Assembly (NCBI RefSeq): GCF_040643635.1
Contig: NZ_JBEYUS010000018.1
Span: 22,077-86,076 of the forward strand
DNA length: 64,000 bases
From: Saccharopolyspora_C sp040643635
GTDB lineage: Bacteria > Actinomycetota > Actinomycetes > Mycobacteriales > Pseudonocardiaceae
Direction of reading: 5' to 3'
A program made the position numbers and the translations under genes. A model generated the notes under the pieces. The model searched no databases. It saw nothing but the letters and a program-made list of their open reading frames with translations, and had not been told where the DNA came from. This document shows, in pieces, positions 16,962 through 26,199 of this stretch (position 1 is the first letter of the stretch; each line of letters starts with the position of its first letter).

Positions 16962-18794
16962 ATGACCAGCGCCCACACCAGGCAGAGCCCGGTCCCGGCA
17001 CCGCCGCCGGGACACCGTTCCAAACCAGCACCGACCAACGACGCTCCAGTGCAGGTCACCGGCGCGCAGTCGCTCGTCCGGTCGCTGGAGTCCGTCGGCG
17101 CCGAGATCGTCTTCGGCATTCCCGGCGGCACCATCCTGCCTGCCTACGACCCGCTGCTCGACTCCACGAAGGTCCGGCACGTGCTGGTCCGCCACGAGCA
17201 GGGAGCCGGGCACGCCGCCACCGGGTACGCCCAGGCCACCGGCAAGGTCGGCGTGTGCATGGCGACCTCCGGCCCCGGCGCGACCAACCTGGTCACCGCG
17301 CTCGCCGACGCGCAGATGGACTCGGTCCCGATCGTCGCGATCACCGGCCAGCAGTCGACCAGCCTGATCGGCACCGACGCGTTCCAGGAAGCGGACATCT
17401 GCGGCATCACGCTGCCGATCACCAAGCACAACTTCCTGGTCACCAAGGCCGAGGACATCCCGCGCACCATCGCCGAGGCCTTCTACATCGCCTCGTCCGG
17501 ACGCCCCGGCCCGGTGCTGGTGGACATCCCGAAGGACGTCCAGCAGGCCGCGACCACCTTCTCCTGGCCCCCGGAGATGAAGCTGCCCGGCTACCGGCCG
17601 ACCAGCAAGCCGCACGGCAAGCAGGTCCGGGAAGCCGCGAAGCTGATCACCGCGGCGCAACGGCCCGTGCTCTACGTCGGTGGTGGCGTGCTCAAGGCCG
17701 AAGCGACCGAGCAGCTCCGCGAGCTCGCCGAGACCACCGGCATCCCGGTCGTCACGACCCTGATGGCCCGCGGCGCGTTCCCCGACTCCCACCCGCTGCA
17801 CCTGGGCATGCCCGGCATGCACGGCAAGGTCGCCGCCGTCGCCGCGATGCAGCGCTCCGACCTGCTGATCGCCCTCGGTGCCCGGTTCGACGACCGGGTC
17901 ACCGGGCAGCTGTCCTCCTTCGCGCCCGAAGCGAAGGTCGTGCACGCCGACATCGACCCGGCCGAGATCTCCAAGAACCGCAACGCCGACGTGCCGATCG
18001 TCGGTGACTGCAAGGAGGTCATCACCGAGCTCATCGACGCCGTCGCCACCGCCACCGACACCGGCGGCACCGCCGACCTCGGGCCGTGGTGGACGCAGCT
18101 GAGCACCTGGCGCGACACGTTCCCGCTCGGCTACGAGTGGCCCGCCGACGGCAGCCTCGCCCCCGAGTACGTCATCGAGCGGCTCGGCGCGCTCGCCGGC
18201 CCGGACGCGGTGTACTGCGCGGGCGTCGGCCAGCACCAGATGTGGGCGGCCCAGTTCGTCCGCTACGAGAAGCCGCGCACCTGGTTGAACTCCGGTGGTC
18301 TCGGCACCATGGGCTACTCGGTGCCCGCCGCGATGGGCGCCCAGGTCGGCATGCCCGGCACCCAGGTGTGGGCCATCGACGGCGACGGCTGCTTCCAGAT
18401 GACCAACCAGGAGCTCGCGACCTGCGCCATCGAAGAACTGCCGATCAAGGTGGCCGTCATCAACAACGGCAACCTCGGTATGGTCCGGCAGTGGCAGAGC
18501 CTGTTCTACGCCGAGCGCTACTCACACAGTGACCTCGGCACCCACAAGCACCGCATCCCCGACTTCAAGCTGCTCGCCGAGGCGCTCGGCTGCGCGGGCC
18601 TGCGGTGCGAGTCCAGGGAGGACGTCGACAGCGTCATCCAGCAGGCGATGGAGATCAACGACCGACCCGTCGTGATCGACTTCGTGGTGGGCAAGGACGC
18701 GCAGGTCTGGCCGATGGTGGCCGCGGGGACCGGCAACGACGAGATCATGGCGGCGCGCGGAATCCGCCCGCTGTTCGACGAAGACGAGGGGTGA
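16962..18794 (+). CDS. ilvB: Acetolactate synthase, large subunit
   Basis: 610 residues. Thiamine-diphosphate enzyme that condenses pyruvate with pyruvate or 2-ketobutyrate, the first common step to valine, leucine and isoleucine. The TPP-activating glutamate is in VRHEQGAGHAATGYA. The metal/TPP motif is GDGCFQMTNQELATC with the NNGNLGMVRQWQ segment. A short proline-rich N-terminal extension precedes the enzyme fold. ATG start at 16962 with GAGGCG upstream. First gene of ilvB-ilvN(-ilvC), controlled by the leader just upstream. Confidence 0.98.
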   Translation: MTSAHTRQSPVPAPPPGHRSKPAPTNDAPVQVTGAQSLVRSLESVGAEIVFGIPGGTILPAYDPLLDSTKVRHVLVRHEQGAGHAATGYAQATGKVGVCMATSGPGATNLVTALADAQMDSVPIVAITGQQSTSLIGTDAFQEADICGITLPITKHNFLVTKAEDIPRTIAEAFYIASSGRPGPVLVDIPKDVQQAATTFSWPPEMKLPGYRPTSKPHGKQVREAAKLITAAQRPVLYVGGGVLKAEATEQLRELAETTGIPVVTTLMARGAFPDSHPLHLGMPGMHGKVAAVAAMQRSDLLIALGARFDDRVTGQLSSFAPEAKVVHADIDPAEISKNRNADVPIVGDCKEVITELIDAVATATDTGGTADLGPWWTQLSTWRDTFPLGYEWPADGSLAPEYVIERLGALAGPDAVYCAGVGQHQMWAAQFVRYEKPRTWLNSGGLGTMGYSVPAAMGAQVGMPGTQVWAIDGDGCFQMTNQELATCAIEELPIKVAVINNGNLGMVRQWQSLFYAERYSHSDLGTHKHRIPDFKLLAEALGCAGLRCESREDVDSVIQQAMEINDRPVVIDFVVGKDAQVWPMVAAGTGNDEIMAARGIRPLFDEDEG

Positions 18795-18802
18795 CCGCAC
18801 CC

Positions 18803-19309
18803 ATGAGCCGACACACTCTCAGCGTGCTGGTGGAGAACGTGCCGGGCGCGCTCGCCCGCGTCTCCGGGCTGTTCTCCCGCCGCAGCTTCAACATCGAATC
18901 CCTGGCCGTCGGCCCGACCGAGCACCCGGAGATCTCCCGGATGACGATCGTGGTCGCGGTCAGCGACCAGCCCCTCGAACAGGTCACCAAGCAGCTCAAC
19001 AAGCTCGTCAACGTGATCAAGATCGTGGAGCTGGAGCCGGAAGTCGCGGTCCAGCGCGAACTGCTCCTGGTCAAGGTGCGGGCGGACGCCTCCGTGCGCA
19101 GCCAGGTGCTGGAGACCGTGCAGCTGTTCCGGGCCAAGGTCGTCGACGTCTCCCCGGAGGCGCTGACCGTCGAGGCCACCGGCGACGGCGAGAAGCTGGG
19201 CGCGCTGCTGCGCATGCTGGAGCCCTACGGCATCCGGGAGATGGTGCAGTCCGGGGCGATCGCCATCGGCCGCGGACCCCGCTCCATCACCGCCACCGCG
19301 GTGCGCTGA
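18803..19309 (+). CDS. ilvN: Acetolactate synthase, regulatory (small) subunit
   Basis: 168 residues. Binds valine and restores activity and feedback control to IlvB. An N-terminal ACT domain (HTLSVLVENVPGALARVSG, RRSFNIESLAVGPTE) is followed by the C-terminal ALS-small domain. The ATG at 18803 gives the usual family N-terminus. A GTG at 18791, which overlaps the ilvB stop and sits right behind GAGGG, would add four residues and cannot be excluded. Spacing shows translational coupling with ilvB. Confidence 0.95.
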   Translation: MSRHTLSVLVENVPGALARVSGLFSRRSFNIESLAVGPTEHPEISRMTIVVAVSDQPLEQVTKQLNKLVNVIKIVELEPEVAVQRELLLVKVRADASVRSQVLETVQLFRAKVVDVSPEALTVEATGDGEKLGALLRMLEPYGIREMVQSGAIAIGRGPRSITATAVR

Positions 19310-19434
19310 CCGCGTTCCCCGGCACCACCGGGAGATCGCCGACGCGCACCGGCGGTCAGCCCTCCCGCCGCGACCGGGACGGCTGCCGCGGGCAGAACAA
19401 ATCGAGAAGTCCCGAAAGGAACACGGAAACCATC

Positions 19435-20430
19435 ATGGCAACTGAGATCTTCTACGACGCCGACGCCGACCTCAGCATCGTGCAGGGCCGCAAGGTCGCG
19501 ATCATCGGCTACGGCAGCCAGGGCCACGCGCACGCGCTGAGCCTGCGCGACTCCGGTGTGGACGTCCGCATCGGCCTGCCCGAGGGGTCGAAGTCCCGCG
19601 CCAAGGCCGAAGAGGAAGGCCTGCGGGTGCTGACCCCGGCCGAGGCCTCCGCCGAAGCCGACCTGATCATGATCCTGGCGCCGGACACCAAGCAGCGGGA
19701 GATCTACGCCAACGACGTCGCTCCCAACCTGAAGAGCGGCGACGCGATCTTCTTCGGCCACGGCTTCAACATCCGCTACGGCCTGATCCAGCCGCCGTCG
19801 GACGTCGACGTCGCCATGGTCGCCCCCAAGGGCCCCGGCCACCTGGTGCGCCGCCAGTTCGTCGACGGCAAGGGCGTGCCCTGCCTGATCGCCATCGAGC
19901 AGGACGCCTCCGGCAGCGCCCAGGCGCTCGCGCTGTCCTACGCCGCCGGCATCGGCGGTGCCCGCGCCGGCGTCATCAAGACCACCTTCAAGGAGGAGAC
20001 CGAGACCGACCTGTTCGGTGAGCAGGCCGTCCTCTGCGGTGGCACCAGCGCCCTCGTGCAGACCGGGTTCGAGGTCCTCGTCGAGGCCGGCTACCAGCCC
20101 GAGATCGCCTACTTCGAGGTGCTGCACGAGCTCAAGCTGATCGTCGACCTCATGTGGGAGGGCGGCATCGCCGGGCAGCGCTACTCCTGCTCCGACACCG
20201 CCGAGTTCGGCGACCTCACCCGCGGGCCGCGCGTCGTCGACGCCCGCGTCAAGGAGTCCATGCAGAAGATCCTGGGCGAGATCCAGGACGGCACCTTCGC
20301 GAAGGAATGGGTCGCCGAGGACGAGGCGGGCCGCCCCAACTTCACCAAGCTGCAGCAGGCCGGCAACGACCACCAGATCGAAGAGGTCGGCAAGAAGCTC
20401 CGCGCCCTCATGTCCTGGACCGGGAAGTGA
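19435..20430 (+). CDS. ilvC: Ketol-acid reductoisomerase (class I)
   Basis: 331 residues. Isomerises and reduces acetolactate or acetohydroxybutyrate with NADPH and Mg2+. The nucleotide-binding loop is VAIIGYGSQGHAHALSLRDS. Metal-binding residues lie in DLFGEQAVLCGG and in the later EVLHELKLIVDLMWEGG. The length is that of the short class I enzymes. AAAGGA lies 14 bases before the ATG, a long spacing. 125 bases separate it from ilvN with no visible terminator, so it is probably read from the ilvB promoter, perhaps with an internal one. Confidence 0.98.
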   Translation: MATEIFYDADADLSIVQGRKVAIIGYGSQGHAHALSLRDSGVDVRIGLPEGSKSRAKAEEEGLRVLTPAEASAEADLIMILAPDTKQREIYANDVAPNLKSGDAIFFGHGFNIRYGLIQPPSDVDVAMVAPKGPGHLVRRQFVDGKGVPCLIAIEQDASGSAQALALSYAAGIGGARAGVIKTTFKEETETDLFGEQAVLCGGTSALVQTGFEVLVEAGYQPEIAYFEVLHELKLIVDLMWEGGIAGQRYSCSDTAEFGDLTRGPRVVDARVKESMQKILGEIQDGTFAKEWVAEDEAGRPNFTKLQQAGNDHQIEEVGKKLRALMSWTGK

Positions 20431-20500
20431 GCGTCGGCGCACCGCTGAGCTGAGCAGAACGCGCCGCCCGCCGTCCGATCGGCGGTGGGCCGGTGGTCGG

Positions 20501-20538
20501 GAAGGCCCGGGATCCCCACAAGGGATCACCGGGCCTTC
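20501..20538 (+). terminator. Terminator after ilvC
   Basis: GAAGGCCCGGGATCCC pairs with GGGATCACCGGGCCTTC (one bulge), followed within four bases by a short T run. It closes the ilvBNC transcript just before the dispersed repeat copy. Confidence 0.75.
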
Positions 20539-20574
20539 GGCTTTTCCCCCGGGGGGTCTTTGTGCTTTGGGGTG

Positions 20575-20733
20575 GGGTGGCGGAACCTCAGCGCTTTCCT
20601 CGCTGCGGGATCGTTTTCACCGGTGGCTCCGCCACAGGCGAAAACGCTGTCCTCGCGAGGAGAGCGCTGAGAACCCGCTGCGGTGCCGGTTGCTCTGGTG
20701 GTCGTTGCTCGGCGGCTTTGCCGCCGACAGGAC
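20575..20733 (+). repeat. Dispersed multi-hairpin repeat, copy 2 (ilvC / LysR gap)
   Basis: Same element as at 4031. Its inner stem is CGTTTTC/GAAAACG where copies 1 and 4 have GATTTC/GAAATC, a compensatory A:T to T:A change. The distal hairpin is GGCGGC-TTT-GCCGCC, again changed on both sides compared with copy 1. It lies between the 3' ends of ilvC and the opposite-strand LysR gene and ends 13 bases before the LysR stop. Confidence 0.9.
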
Positions 20734-20746
20734 GAGGTGTGGTTCG

Positions 20747-21604
20747 TCAGGGTTTCTTCTCGTAGAGGTCGGTCAGCAGGGCGACCACCGCTCCGGTCGC
20801 GGGGTGGGGGTCGTTGCGGGGCCAGATGACCTGGACCGGGACCGGCTCGGCGTCGCGGACCGGGCGGTAGGTGATGCCGTCGCGGCGGTACTGGGCGACC
20901 GTGCCGTGCGGCGTGATCCCCACGCAGCGGCCGGTCGCGATCGCCGCCAGCCAGTCGTCGATGTCGTGCGTCTGCTCCAGCACCGGGCGCCGGTCCGGCG
21001 GCCACAGGTCCGCCGTCGTCGTGCCCGTGCGCCGGTCCACCACCAGCACCCGCTCCCGGATCTCGCCCAGCGGCACCGAACGCCGCCGCGCCCACGGGTC
21101 GTCGCCCGCCAGCGCCACGTACCGCCGCTCGTGCCCCACCGCCGCGTGCCCGTAGCGCGCGGAATCCACCCCGACCCGCACCACCGCCAGATCGCAGGCG
21201 CCCTCGGCGAGACCGCCGGTCTGCGTGTTGGTGCGCACCAGGTGCAGCTCCACGTCCGGGTGCTCGGCCGCCCAGCGGCGCTGGAACTCCTTGGTGTGCC
21301 GCCCCACCGCCGACCACGCGTGCCCCAGCCGCAGCCGGGCGTGCCCGCCGGTGGCCTCCCGCACCAGCTCCTCCGCCTCCGCCAGCAGGTGCCGGGCGCG
21401 GGCCAGGACCCGCAGCCCCGTCGGCGTCGGGACGCAGCTGCGGCTGGTGCGGTCCAGCAACCGGACGCCGAGCGCGCGCTCCAGCGACCGCAGCGTGCGC
21501 GACACCGCCGCCTGCGAGACGCCGAGCTCGATCGCCGCGTCGGTGAACGTCCCGGTGTCCGCGATCGCCACCAGGCAGCGCAGCTGCCGCAACTCCACAT
21601 CCAT
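20747..21604 (-). CDS. LysR-family transcriptional regulator
   Basis: 285 residues. N-terminal winged helix (LRQLRCLVAIADTGTFTDAA, LGVSQAAVSRTLRSLERALG), then the two-lobed effector domain with ARLRLGHAWSAVG and VCDLAVVRVG-like segments. ATG at 21604. It is divergent from the EamA transporter gene with only 69 bases between starts, the standard layout in which a LysR protein controls its neighbour and itself. The effector is not known; the transporter suggests an amino acid or related metabolite. Confidence 0.9.
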   Translation of the reverse strand: MDVELRQLRCLVAIADTGTFTDAAIELGVSQAAVSRTLRSLERALGVRLLDRTSRSCVPTPTGLRVLARARHLLAEAEELVREATGGHARLRLGHAWSAVGRHTKEFQRRWAAEHPDVELHLVRTNTQTGGLAEGACDLAVVRVGVDSARYGHAAVGHERRYVALAGDDPWARRRSVPLGEIRERVLVVDRRTGTTTADLWPPDRRPVLEQTHDIDDWLAAIATGRCVGITPHGTVAQYRRDGITYRPVRDAEPVPVQVIWPRNDPHPATGAVVALLTDLYEKKP

Positions 21605-21673
21605 GACTCCAGCGTATAGATGGTGGTCCCGGCGCATTTTGCGCGGCGCCGCGGCGGTCCGATGCTCGTGGTC
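21605..21673. promoter_or_regulatory. Divergent LysR / EamA control region
   Basis: Sixty-nine bases between divergent starts. TATAGA at 21614-21619 can serve as the -10 of the transporter gene. The gap must also hold the LysR operator, but I cannot point to a clear T-N11-A box. Confidence 0.35.
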
Positions 21674-22606
21674 ATGACGACGACGGAACGCCTCGAACCG
21701 GCCACCGGGACCACTCCCGCGGAACCCGGGGCCACCGCCGCGGGGAGCGGGCGGGCGACCGGCGTCGCGCTGATGCTCGGCGGCGGGCTGTCCAACCAGT
21801 TCGGCGCCGCCACCGGTGCGCTCGCGTTCCCCGTCATCGGCCCCGCCGGTGTGGTGGCGGTGCGGCAGTGGGTGGCGGCCCTGGTGCTGCTCACCACCGG
21901 ACGGCCGCGGCTGCGCTCGTTCACCGCTCGGCAGTGGCGGCCGGTGCTGGGGCTGGCCGCCGTGTTCGCCACCATGAACCTCTCGCTCTACACCGCCATC
22001 GACCGCGTCGGGCTCGGCCTCGCCGTCACCCTCGAATTCCTGGGGCCGCTGGCCGTGGCGTTGCTGACCTCGCGGCGCGCCGTCGACCTCGGCTGCGCCC
22101 TCGCCGCCGGGGCGGCCGTCGTGGTGCTGACCCGGCCGCAGCCCAGCACCGACTACGTCGGCATCGGGATGGCGCTGCTGGCCGCGGTCTGCTGGGGCTG
22201 CTACGTGCTGCTGAACCGGACCGTGGGGCGGCGGGTGCCCGGTGCGCAGGGCTCGGCGGCCGCCGCAGGGGTCTCCGGGCTGCTGTACCTGCCGATCGGC
22301 ATCGCGGTGCTCTGGCAGCACCCGCCGACGGCCGCCGCGCTCGGCTGCGCGGTCGTCGCGGGAGTGCTGTCCTCGGTGGTGCCGTTCGTCGCCGACCTGT
22401 TCGCGCTGCGGCGGGTGCCCGCGAACTTCTTCGGCGTCTTCATGAGCGTCAACCCGGTGCTGGCCGCTCTCGTCGGCCTCCTCGTGCTGGGCCAGCGGCC
22501 CGGCTGGCCGGAGTGGGCGGCGATCGGGGTGATCGTGGCCGCCAACGCGGTCGCGATGCTCACCGGTTCCCGGGCCGCCCGCCGCGCGGTGGCGGACGCG
22601 CGGTGA
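21674..22606 (+). CDS. EamA-family (RhtA-like) transporter
   Basis: 310 residues with about ten hydrophobic helices arranged as two EamA halves (ALMLGGGLSNQFGAATGALA; ALLAAVCWGCYVLLNRTVG). These drug/metabolite transporters include exporters of threonine, homoserine and other amino acids; the ending VLGQRPGWPEWAAIGVIV is typical. The start is placed at ATG 21674 because upstream ATGs (21620, 21662) overlap the promoter or would add a non-hydrophobic stub. The divergent LysR gene probably regulates it. The substrate is unknown; closeness to branched-chain genes hints at amino acids only weakly. Confidence 0.85.
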   Translation: MTTTERLEPATGTTPAEPGATAAGSGRATGVALMLGGGLSNQFGAATGALAFPVIGPAGVVAVRQWVAALVLLTTGRPRLRSFTARQWRPVLGLAAVFATMNLSLYTAIDRVGLGLAVTLEFLGPLAVALLTSRRAVDLGCALAAGAAVVVLTRPQPSTDYVGIGMALLAAVCWGCYVLLNRTVGRRVPGAQGSAAAAGVSGLLYLPIGIAVLWQHPPTAAALGCAVVAGVLSSVVPFVADLFALRRVPANFFGVFMSVNPVLAALVGLLVLGQRPGWPEWAAIGVIVAANAVAMLTGSRAARRAVADAR

Positions 22607-22688
22607 CCCGGCCGCCCCGGCGTCCGGGGGACCGGCCACCCGTTCACGCGATCGAGAAGCACCGCCGGTGAGCGGTATCGTGCCGGGC

Positions 22689-22949
22689 GTGAGCGAAGAG
22701 ACCAACACCACCGTGGACGAGCCGGTGGACGACAAGGCGCACATCCGGCACAAGCTGGACTTCACCGACGCGGAGTGGATCACCAGCACCGAGGACGACG
22801 ACGAACCCGGCGTGGAGATCGCCTTCGTCGACGGCTACATCGGCATGCGCAACGGCGCGGAACCGGAAGGCCCCGTCCTCGTGTTCACTCCCGAGGAATG
22901 GGACGCCTTCGTCGCGGGAGCCAAGGACGGCGAATTCGACGAGCCGTGA
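22689..22949 (+). CDS. DUF397-family small protein
   Basis: 86 residues, acidic. The DUF397 signature is visible in the C-terminal half: GVEIAFVDGYIGMRNGAEPE followed by LVFTPEEWDAFVAGAKDGEF. Such proteins usually sit beside an XRE-type helix-turn-helix regulator, often as an antitoxin-like or developmental pair in Streptomyces relatives; no such partner is next to it here. The GTG at 22689 is preferred over an upstream GTG (22668) because TATCGT sits 7 bases before it (leaderless pattern). Confidence 0.8.
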   Translation: MSEETNTTVDEPVDDKAHIRHKLDFTDAEWITSTEDDDEPGVEIAFVDGYIGMRNGAEPEGPVLVFTPEEWDAFVAGAKDGEFDEP

Positions 22950-23067
22950 TCCCCGATCGCACGTCCAGCCGCTGAGCTGCTGGTTCATCCTCCCGCCTTC
23001 GATCCGGTCGGGCCGCGCACGCGGACGCCCGGGGCGGCCCGCGGTGGGATTGGGATGCGTCACACCC

Positions 23068-23099
23068 TTGTGAACGAGTTCTCAATCTCCCGTTAAACT
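23068..23099 (+). promoter_or_regulatory. Possible serA promoter
   Basis: TTGTGA (23068-23073) and TTAAAC/TAAACT (23093-23099) in an unusually AT-rich patch, spaced 19-20 bases. It lies about 65 bases before the serA start. The spacing is longer than ideal. Confidence 0.4.
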
Positions 23100-23165
23100 C
23101 GCTGACCGTCCGGGTACAACGCCGTGCCCAGCTACGACCGTGATCCCTCTCAATGGAGCGCGCCC

Positions 23166-24755
23166 GTGACCAACCGTCCTGTCGTCCTGATCGCCGAGAA
23201 GCTGGCCCCCTCCGTGCTGGACGCCCTCGGAGAAGAGGTCGAGATCCGCCACGTCGACGGCACGGACCGGCCGGCGCTGCTGGAAGCCGTCGCCGACGCC
23301 GACGCACTGCTGGTCCGCTCCGCCACCAAGGTGGACGCCGAAGTCCTCGGCGCGACCGGCAAGCTCAAGGTCGTCGCCCGCGCCGGCGTCGGCCTGGACA
23401 ACGTCGAGGTGCCCGCCGCCACCGAGCGCGGCGTGATGGTCGTCAACGCGCCCACCTCCAACATCGTCTCCGCCGCCGAGCACGCGCTGGCGCTGCTGCT
23501 GGCCGTGGCCCGCAACGTGGCCGCCGCGGACGCGAGCCTGCGCGCCGGTGAGTGGAAGCGCAGCTCCTTCAGCGGCATCGAGCTCAACGGCAAGACCATC
23601 GGCGTCGTCGGCCTGGGCAAGATCGGCCAGCTGTTCGCGCAGCGCATCGCGGCCTTCGGCACCAAGCTCATCGCCTACGACCCCTACGTCTCCGCCGCGC
23701 GCGCCGCGCAGCTGGGCATCGAGCTGGTCAGCCTGGAAGACCTGCTGGCGCGGGCCGACGCGATCTCCATCCACCTGCCGAAGACCGCCGAGACGCTCGG
23801 CCTCATCGGCGCGGAGGAGCTCAAGAAGGCCAAGCAGGGCCTGATCGTCATCAACGCCGCCCGCGGTGGCCTGGTGGACGAGGAGGCGCTGGCCGAGGCG
23901 ATCCGCAGCGGCCACATCGGCGGTGCCGGCATCGACGTCTACAAGACCGAGCCGACCACTTCCAGCCCGCTGTTCGAGCTGACCAACGTGGTCGCCACCC
24001 CGCACCTGGGCGCCTCCACCACCGAGGCGCAGGACCGCGCGGGCACCGACGTGGCCCGCTCGGTGCTGCTGGCGCTGCGCGGCGACTTCGTGCCGGACGC
24101 GGTGAACGTGCAGGGCGGCGCCGTCGGTGAAGAGGTGCGCCCGTACCTGCCGCTGACCCAGAAGCTGGGCCAGCTGCTGGCCGCCGTGCTCGGCAGCACG
24201 CCGACCTCGGTGACGGTGGAGGCCCGCGGCGAGCTCGCGCACGAGGACGTCTCGGTGCTGCAGCTCGCGGCGCTGCGCGGCGTGTTCGCCGGGGCCGTGG
24301 ACAGCCAGGTGACCTTCGTCAACGCTCCGCAGCTCGCCGAAGACCTCGGGGTGCAGGTCGAGGTCAAGACGACCTCCGAGAGCCCGAACCACCGCAGCGT
24401 CGTCTCGCTGCGCGCGACGCTCGCCGACGGCCGTTCGGCGGTCGTGTCCGGTGCGCTGTCCGGCACCGACCTGGTGGAGAAGCTGATCGAGGTCAACGGC
24501 CGCCACTTCGACCTGCGGGCCGAGGGCAGCGTGCTGCTGCTGGAGTACCCGGACCGCCCCGGCGTGATGGGCAAGGTCGGCACCCTGCTGGGCGAGGTCG
24601 GCGTCAACATCGAGGCCGCCACCGTCAGCCAGACCGCCGAGGGCTCGGACGCGATCATGCTGCTGCGGGTGGACCGCCCGGTCGAGGCGGGCGTGCTGGA
24701 GCCGATCGGCGCGGCCGTCGGCGCTCGCACGGTCCGGACCGTGGACTTCGAGTGA
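23166..24755 (+). CDS. serA: D-3-phosphoglycerate dehydrogenase
   Basis: 529 residues. Oxidises 3-phosphoglycerate with NAD+ to start serine synthesis. Substrate and nucleotide domains are followed by the extra ASB domain and a C-terminal ACT domain (LLLEYPDRPGVMGKVGTLLG) that binds serine, so this is the long, type I, serine-inhibited form as in mycobacteria. NAD loop: IGVVGLGKIGQLFAQRIAAF. Catalytic region: PHLGASTTEAQDRAG. The GTG at 23166 gives the usual length; an upstream ATG (23124) would add 14 atypical residues. Confidence 0.97.
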   Translation: MTNRPVVLIAEKLAPSVLDALGEEVEIRHVDGTDRPALLEAVADADALLVRSATKVDAEVLGATGKLKVVARAGVGLDNVEVPAATERGVMVVNAPTSNIVSAAEHALALLLAVARNVAAADASLRAGEWKRSSFSGIELNGKTIGVVGLGKIGQLFAQRIAAFGTKLIAYDPYVSAARAAQLGIELVSLEDLLARADAISIHLPKTAETLGLIGAEELKKAKQGLIVINAARGGLVDEEALAEAIRSGHIGGAGIDVYKTEPTTSSPLFELTNVVATPHLGASTTEAQDRAGTDVARSVLLALRGDFVPDAVNVQGGAVGEEVRPYLPLTQKLGQLLAAVLGSTPTSVTVEARGELAHEDVSVLQLAALRGVFAGAVDSQVTFVNAPQLAEDLGVQVEVKTTSESPNHRSVVSLRATLADGRSAVVSGALSGTDLVEKLIEVNGRHFDLRAEGSVLLLEYPDRPGVMGKVGTLLGEVGVNIEAATVSQTAEGSDAIMLLRVDRPVEAGVLEPIGAAVGARTVRTVDFE

Positions 24756-24794
24756 TCGGCTGATCGGGCGAGGTTGCGGGTTCGCCGTTGCCGG

Positions 24795-24830
24795 AAAAGG
24801 GGCCGTCGCACACCTGTGGGCGGCCCTTTT
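24795..24830 (+). terminator. Terminator after serA
   Basis: AAAAGGG(G)CCG pairs with CGGCCCTTTT across a loop that itself contains a short CAC/GTG stem, ending in four T's. 39 bases after the serA stop. Confidence 0.7.
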
Positions 24831-24991
24831 CGCCACCCCGCTCACCTGCGTCACCCGATCGGGTGTCCCGCCAACCGGGATGCCTCGACCACTTGGTGGG
24901 TCCGGCGTGCCTGCCCGCGTGGCCTTGCCGGTAGCCTTCGGCGCAACAGTTCGAGCCCCGCGGGTCGGGGTGGTAGTCGGGAGGTGTGTAC

Positions 24992-26035
24992 ATGCGGCTC
25001 GCTGTGATCCCCGGTGACGGGATCGGGCCGGAGGTGGTGGCCGAGGCGCTCAAGGTCCTCGGTGAGGTCGTTCCCGATACCGAGATCACTCGATACGACC
25101 TGGGAGCCGCCCGCTGGCACGCGACCGGTGAGCTGCTGCCGGAATCGGTGCTGACCGAGCTCCGCCAGCACGACGCGATCCTGCTCGGTGCCGTCGGAGA
25201 CCCCTCGGTGCCCAGCGGAATCCTGGAGCGCGGGCTGCTGCTGCGGCTGCGCTTCGAGCTCGACCACCACGTCAACCTCCGCCCCGCCCGGCTGTACCCG
25301 GGGGTGAAGAGCCCGGTCAACGACCCGGGTGAGATCGACATGGTGGTCGTGCGCGAGGGCACCGAAGGCCCGTACGCGGGCAACGGCGGCCTGCTGCGCA
25401 AGGACACGACCCACGAGATCGCCACCGAGGTCAGCCTCAACACGGCGTTCGGCGTGGAGCGGGTGGTCCGCGACGCGTTCGCCCGCGCCGCGTCTCGGCC
25501 GCGCAAGCACCTCACGCTGGTGCACAAGACGAACGTCCTCACCCACGCGGGTTCCTTGTGGTCCCGGGTGGTCGAGGAGGTCTCGCTGCAGCACCCCGAC
25601 GTGACGGTCGCCTACCAGCACGTGGACGCCACGACGATCCACCTGGTGACCGACCCGAGCCGGTTCGACGTGGTGGTCACCGACAACCTGTTCGGCGACA
25701 TCATCACCGACCTGGCCGGTGCGGTGACCGGTGGGATCGGCCTGGCGGCCAGCGGCAACATCGACGCGACGCGCCGGAACCCGAGCATGTTCGAGCCGGT
25801 GCACGGCAGCGCGCCGGACATCGCCGGGCACGGTTCGGCGGACCCGACGGCCGCGGTGCTGTCGGTGGCGCTGCTGCTCGACCACGTCGGGCAGGCCGAG
25901 GCGGCGCGCCGGGTGGAGGCGTCGGTGGCCTTCGACCTGGCGACGCGGGACCACTCGGCGCCGGGTGCGACGTTCGCCGTCGGCGACCGGCTGGCCGCGC
26001 TGGTGTCCTCCCGCGAGGTGGCCCAGCAGCCCTGA
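24992..26035 (+). CDS. leuB: 3-isopropylmalate dehydrogenase
   Basis: 347 residues. Oxidatively decarboxylates 3-isopropylmalate in leucine synthesis with NAD+. Motifs: RLAVIPGDGIGPEVVAEAL at the N-terminus, the substrate-binding ERGLLLRLRFELD-type stretch, and VVTDNLFGDIITDLAGAVTG with the metal-binding aspartates. The ATG at 24992 has GGGAGGT at an ideal 6-base spacing; the GTG six bases earlier is too close. Length is normal for the actinobacterial form. Own transcription unit, followed by a GC-rich hairpin. Confidence 0.97.
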   Translation: MRLAVIPGDGIGPEVVAEALKVLGEVVPDTEITRYDLGAARWHATGELLPESVLTELRQHDAILLGAVGDPSVPSGILERGLLLRLRFELDHHVNLRPARLYPGVKSPVNDPGEIDMVVVREGTEGPYAGNGGLLRKDTTHEIATEVSLNTAFGVERVVRDAFARAASRPRKHLTLVHKTNVLTHAGSLWSRVVEEVSLQHPDVTVAYQHVDATTIHLVTDPSRFDVVVTDNLFGDIITDLAGAVTGGIGLAASGNIDATRRNPSMFEPVHGSAPDIAGHGSADPTAAVLSVALLLDHVGQAEAARRVEASVAFDLATRDHSAPGATFAVGDRLAALVSSREVAQQP

Positions 26036-26047
26036 TCCACGCGTTCC

Positions 26048-26085
26048 GGAACGGGCGCCTCCCCACCGGGGGAGGCGCCCGTTCC
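26048..26085 (+). terminator. Hairpin after leuB
   Basis: A 17-bp perfect stem, GGAACGGGCGCCTCCCC with its complement, beginning 13 bases after the leuB stop. No T run follows, so it may terminate by stem strength or only protect the 3' end. Confidence 0.6.
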
Positions 26086-26199
26086 GCGTTCCGGCCGGTG
26101 TTCGCGGCCCGTTCCCGGTTCCGGCCGGGACGGGCGGCCCGTTCGCCCGCCCCGGGGTTCACCTGGAGCGAGCGGCGGGTGGTGTGGCACCATGCGGGC

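Noticed and set aside
18791..18802. GTG start for ilvN overlapping the ilvB stop
   Set aside because: It would add four residues not typical for IlvN, and the ribosome site is too close. Kept only as an alternative.
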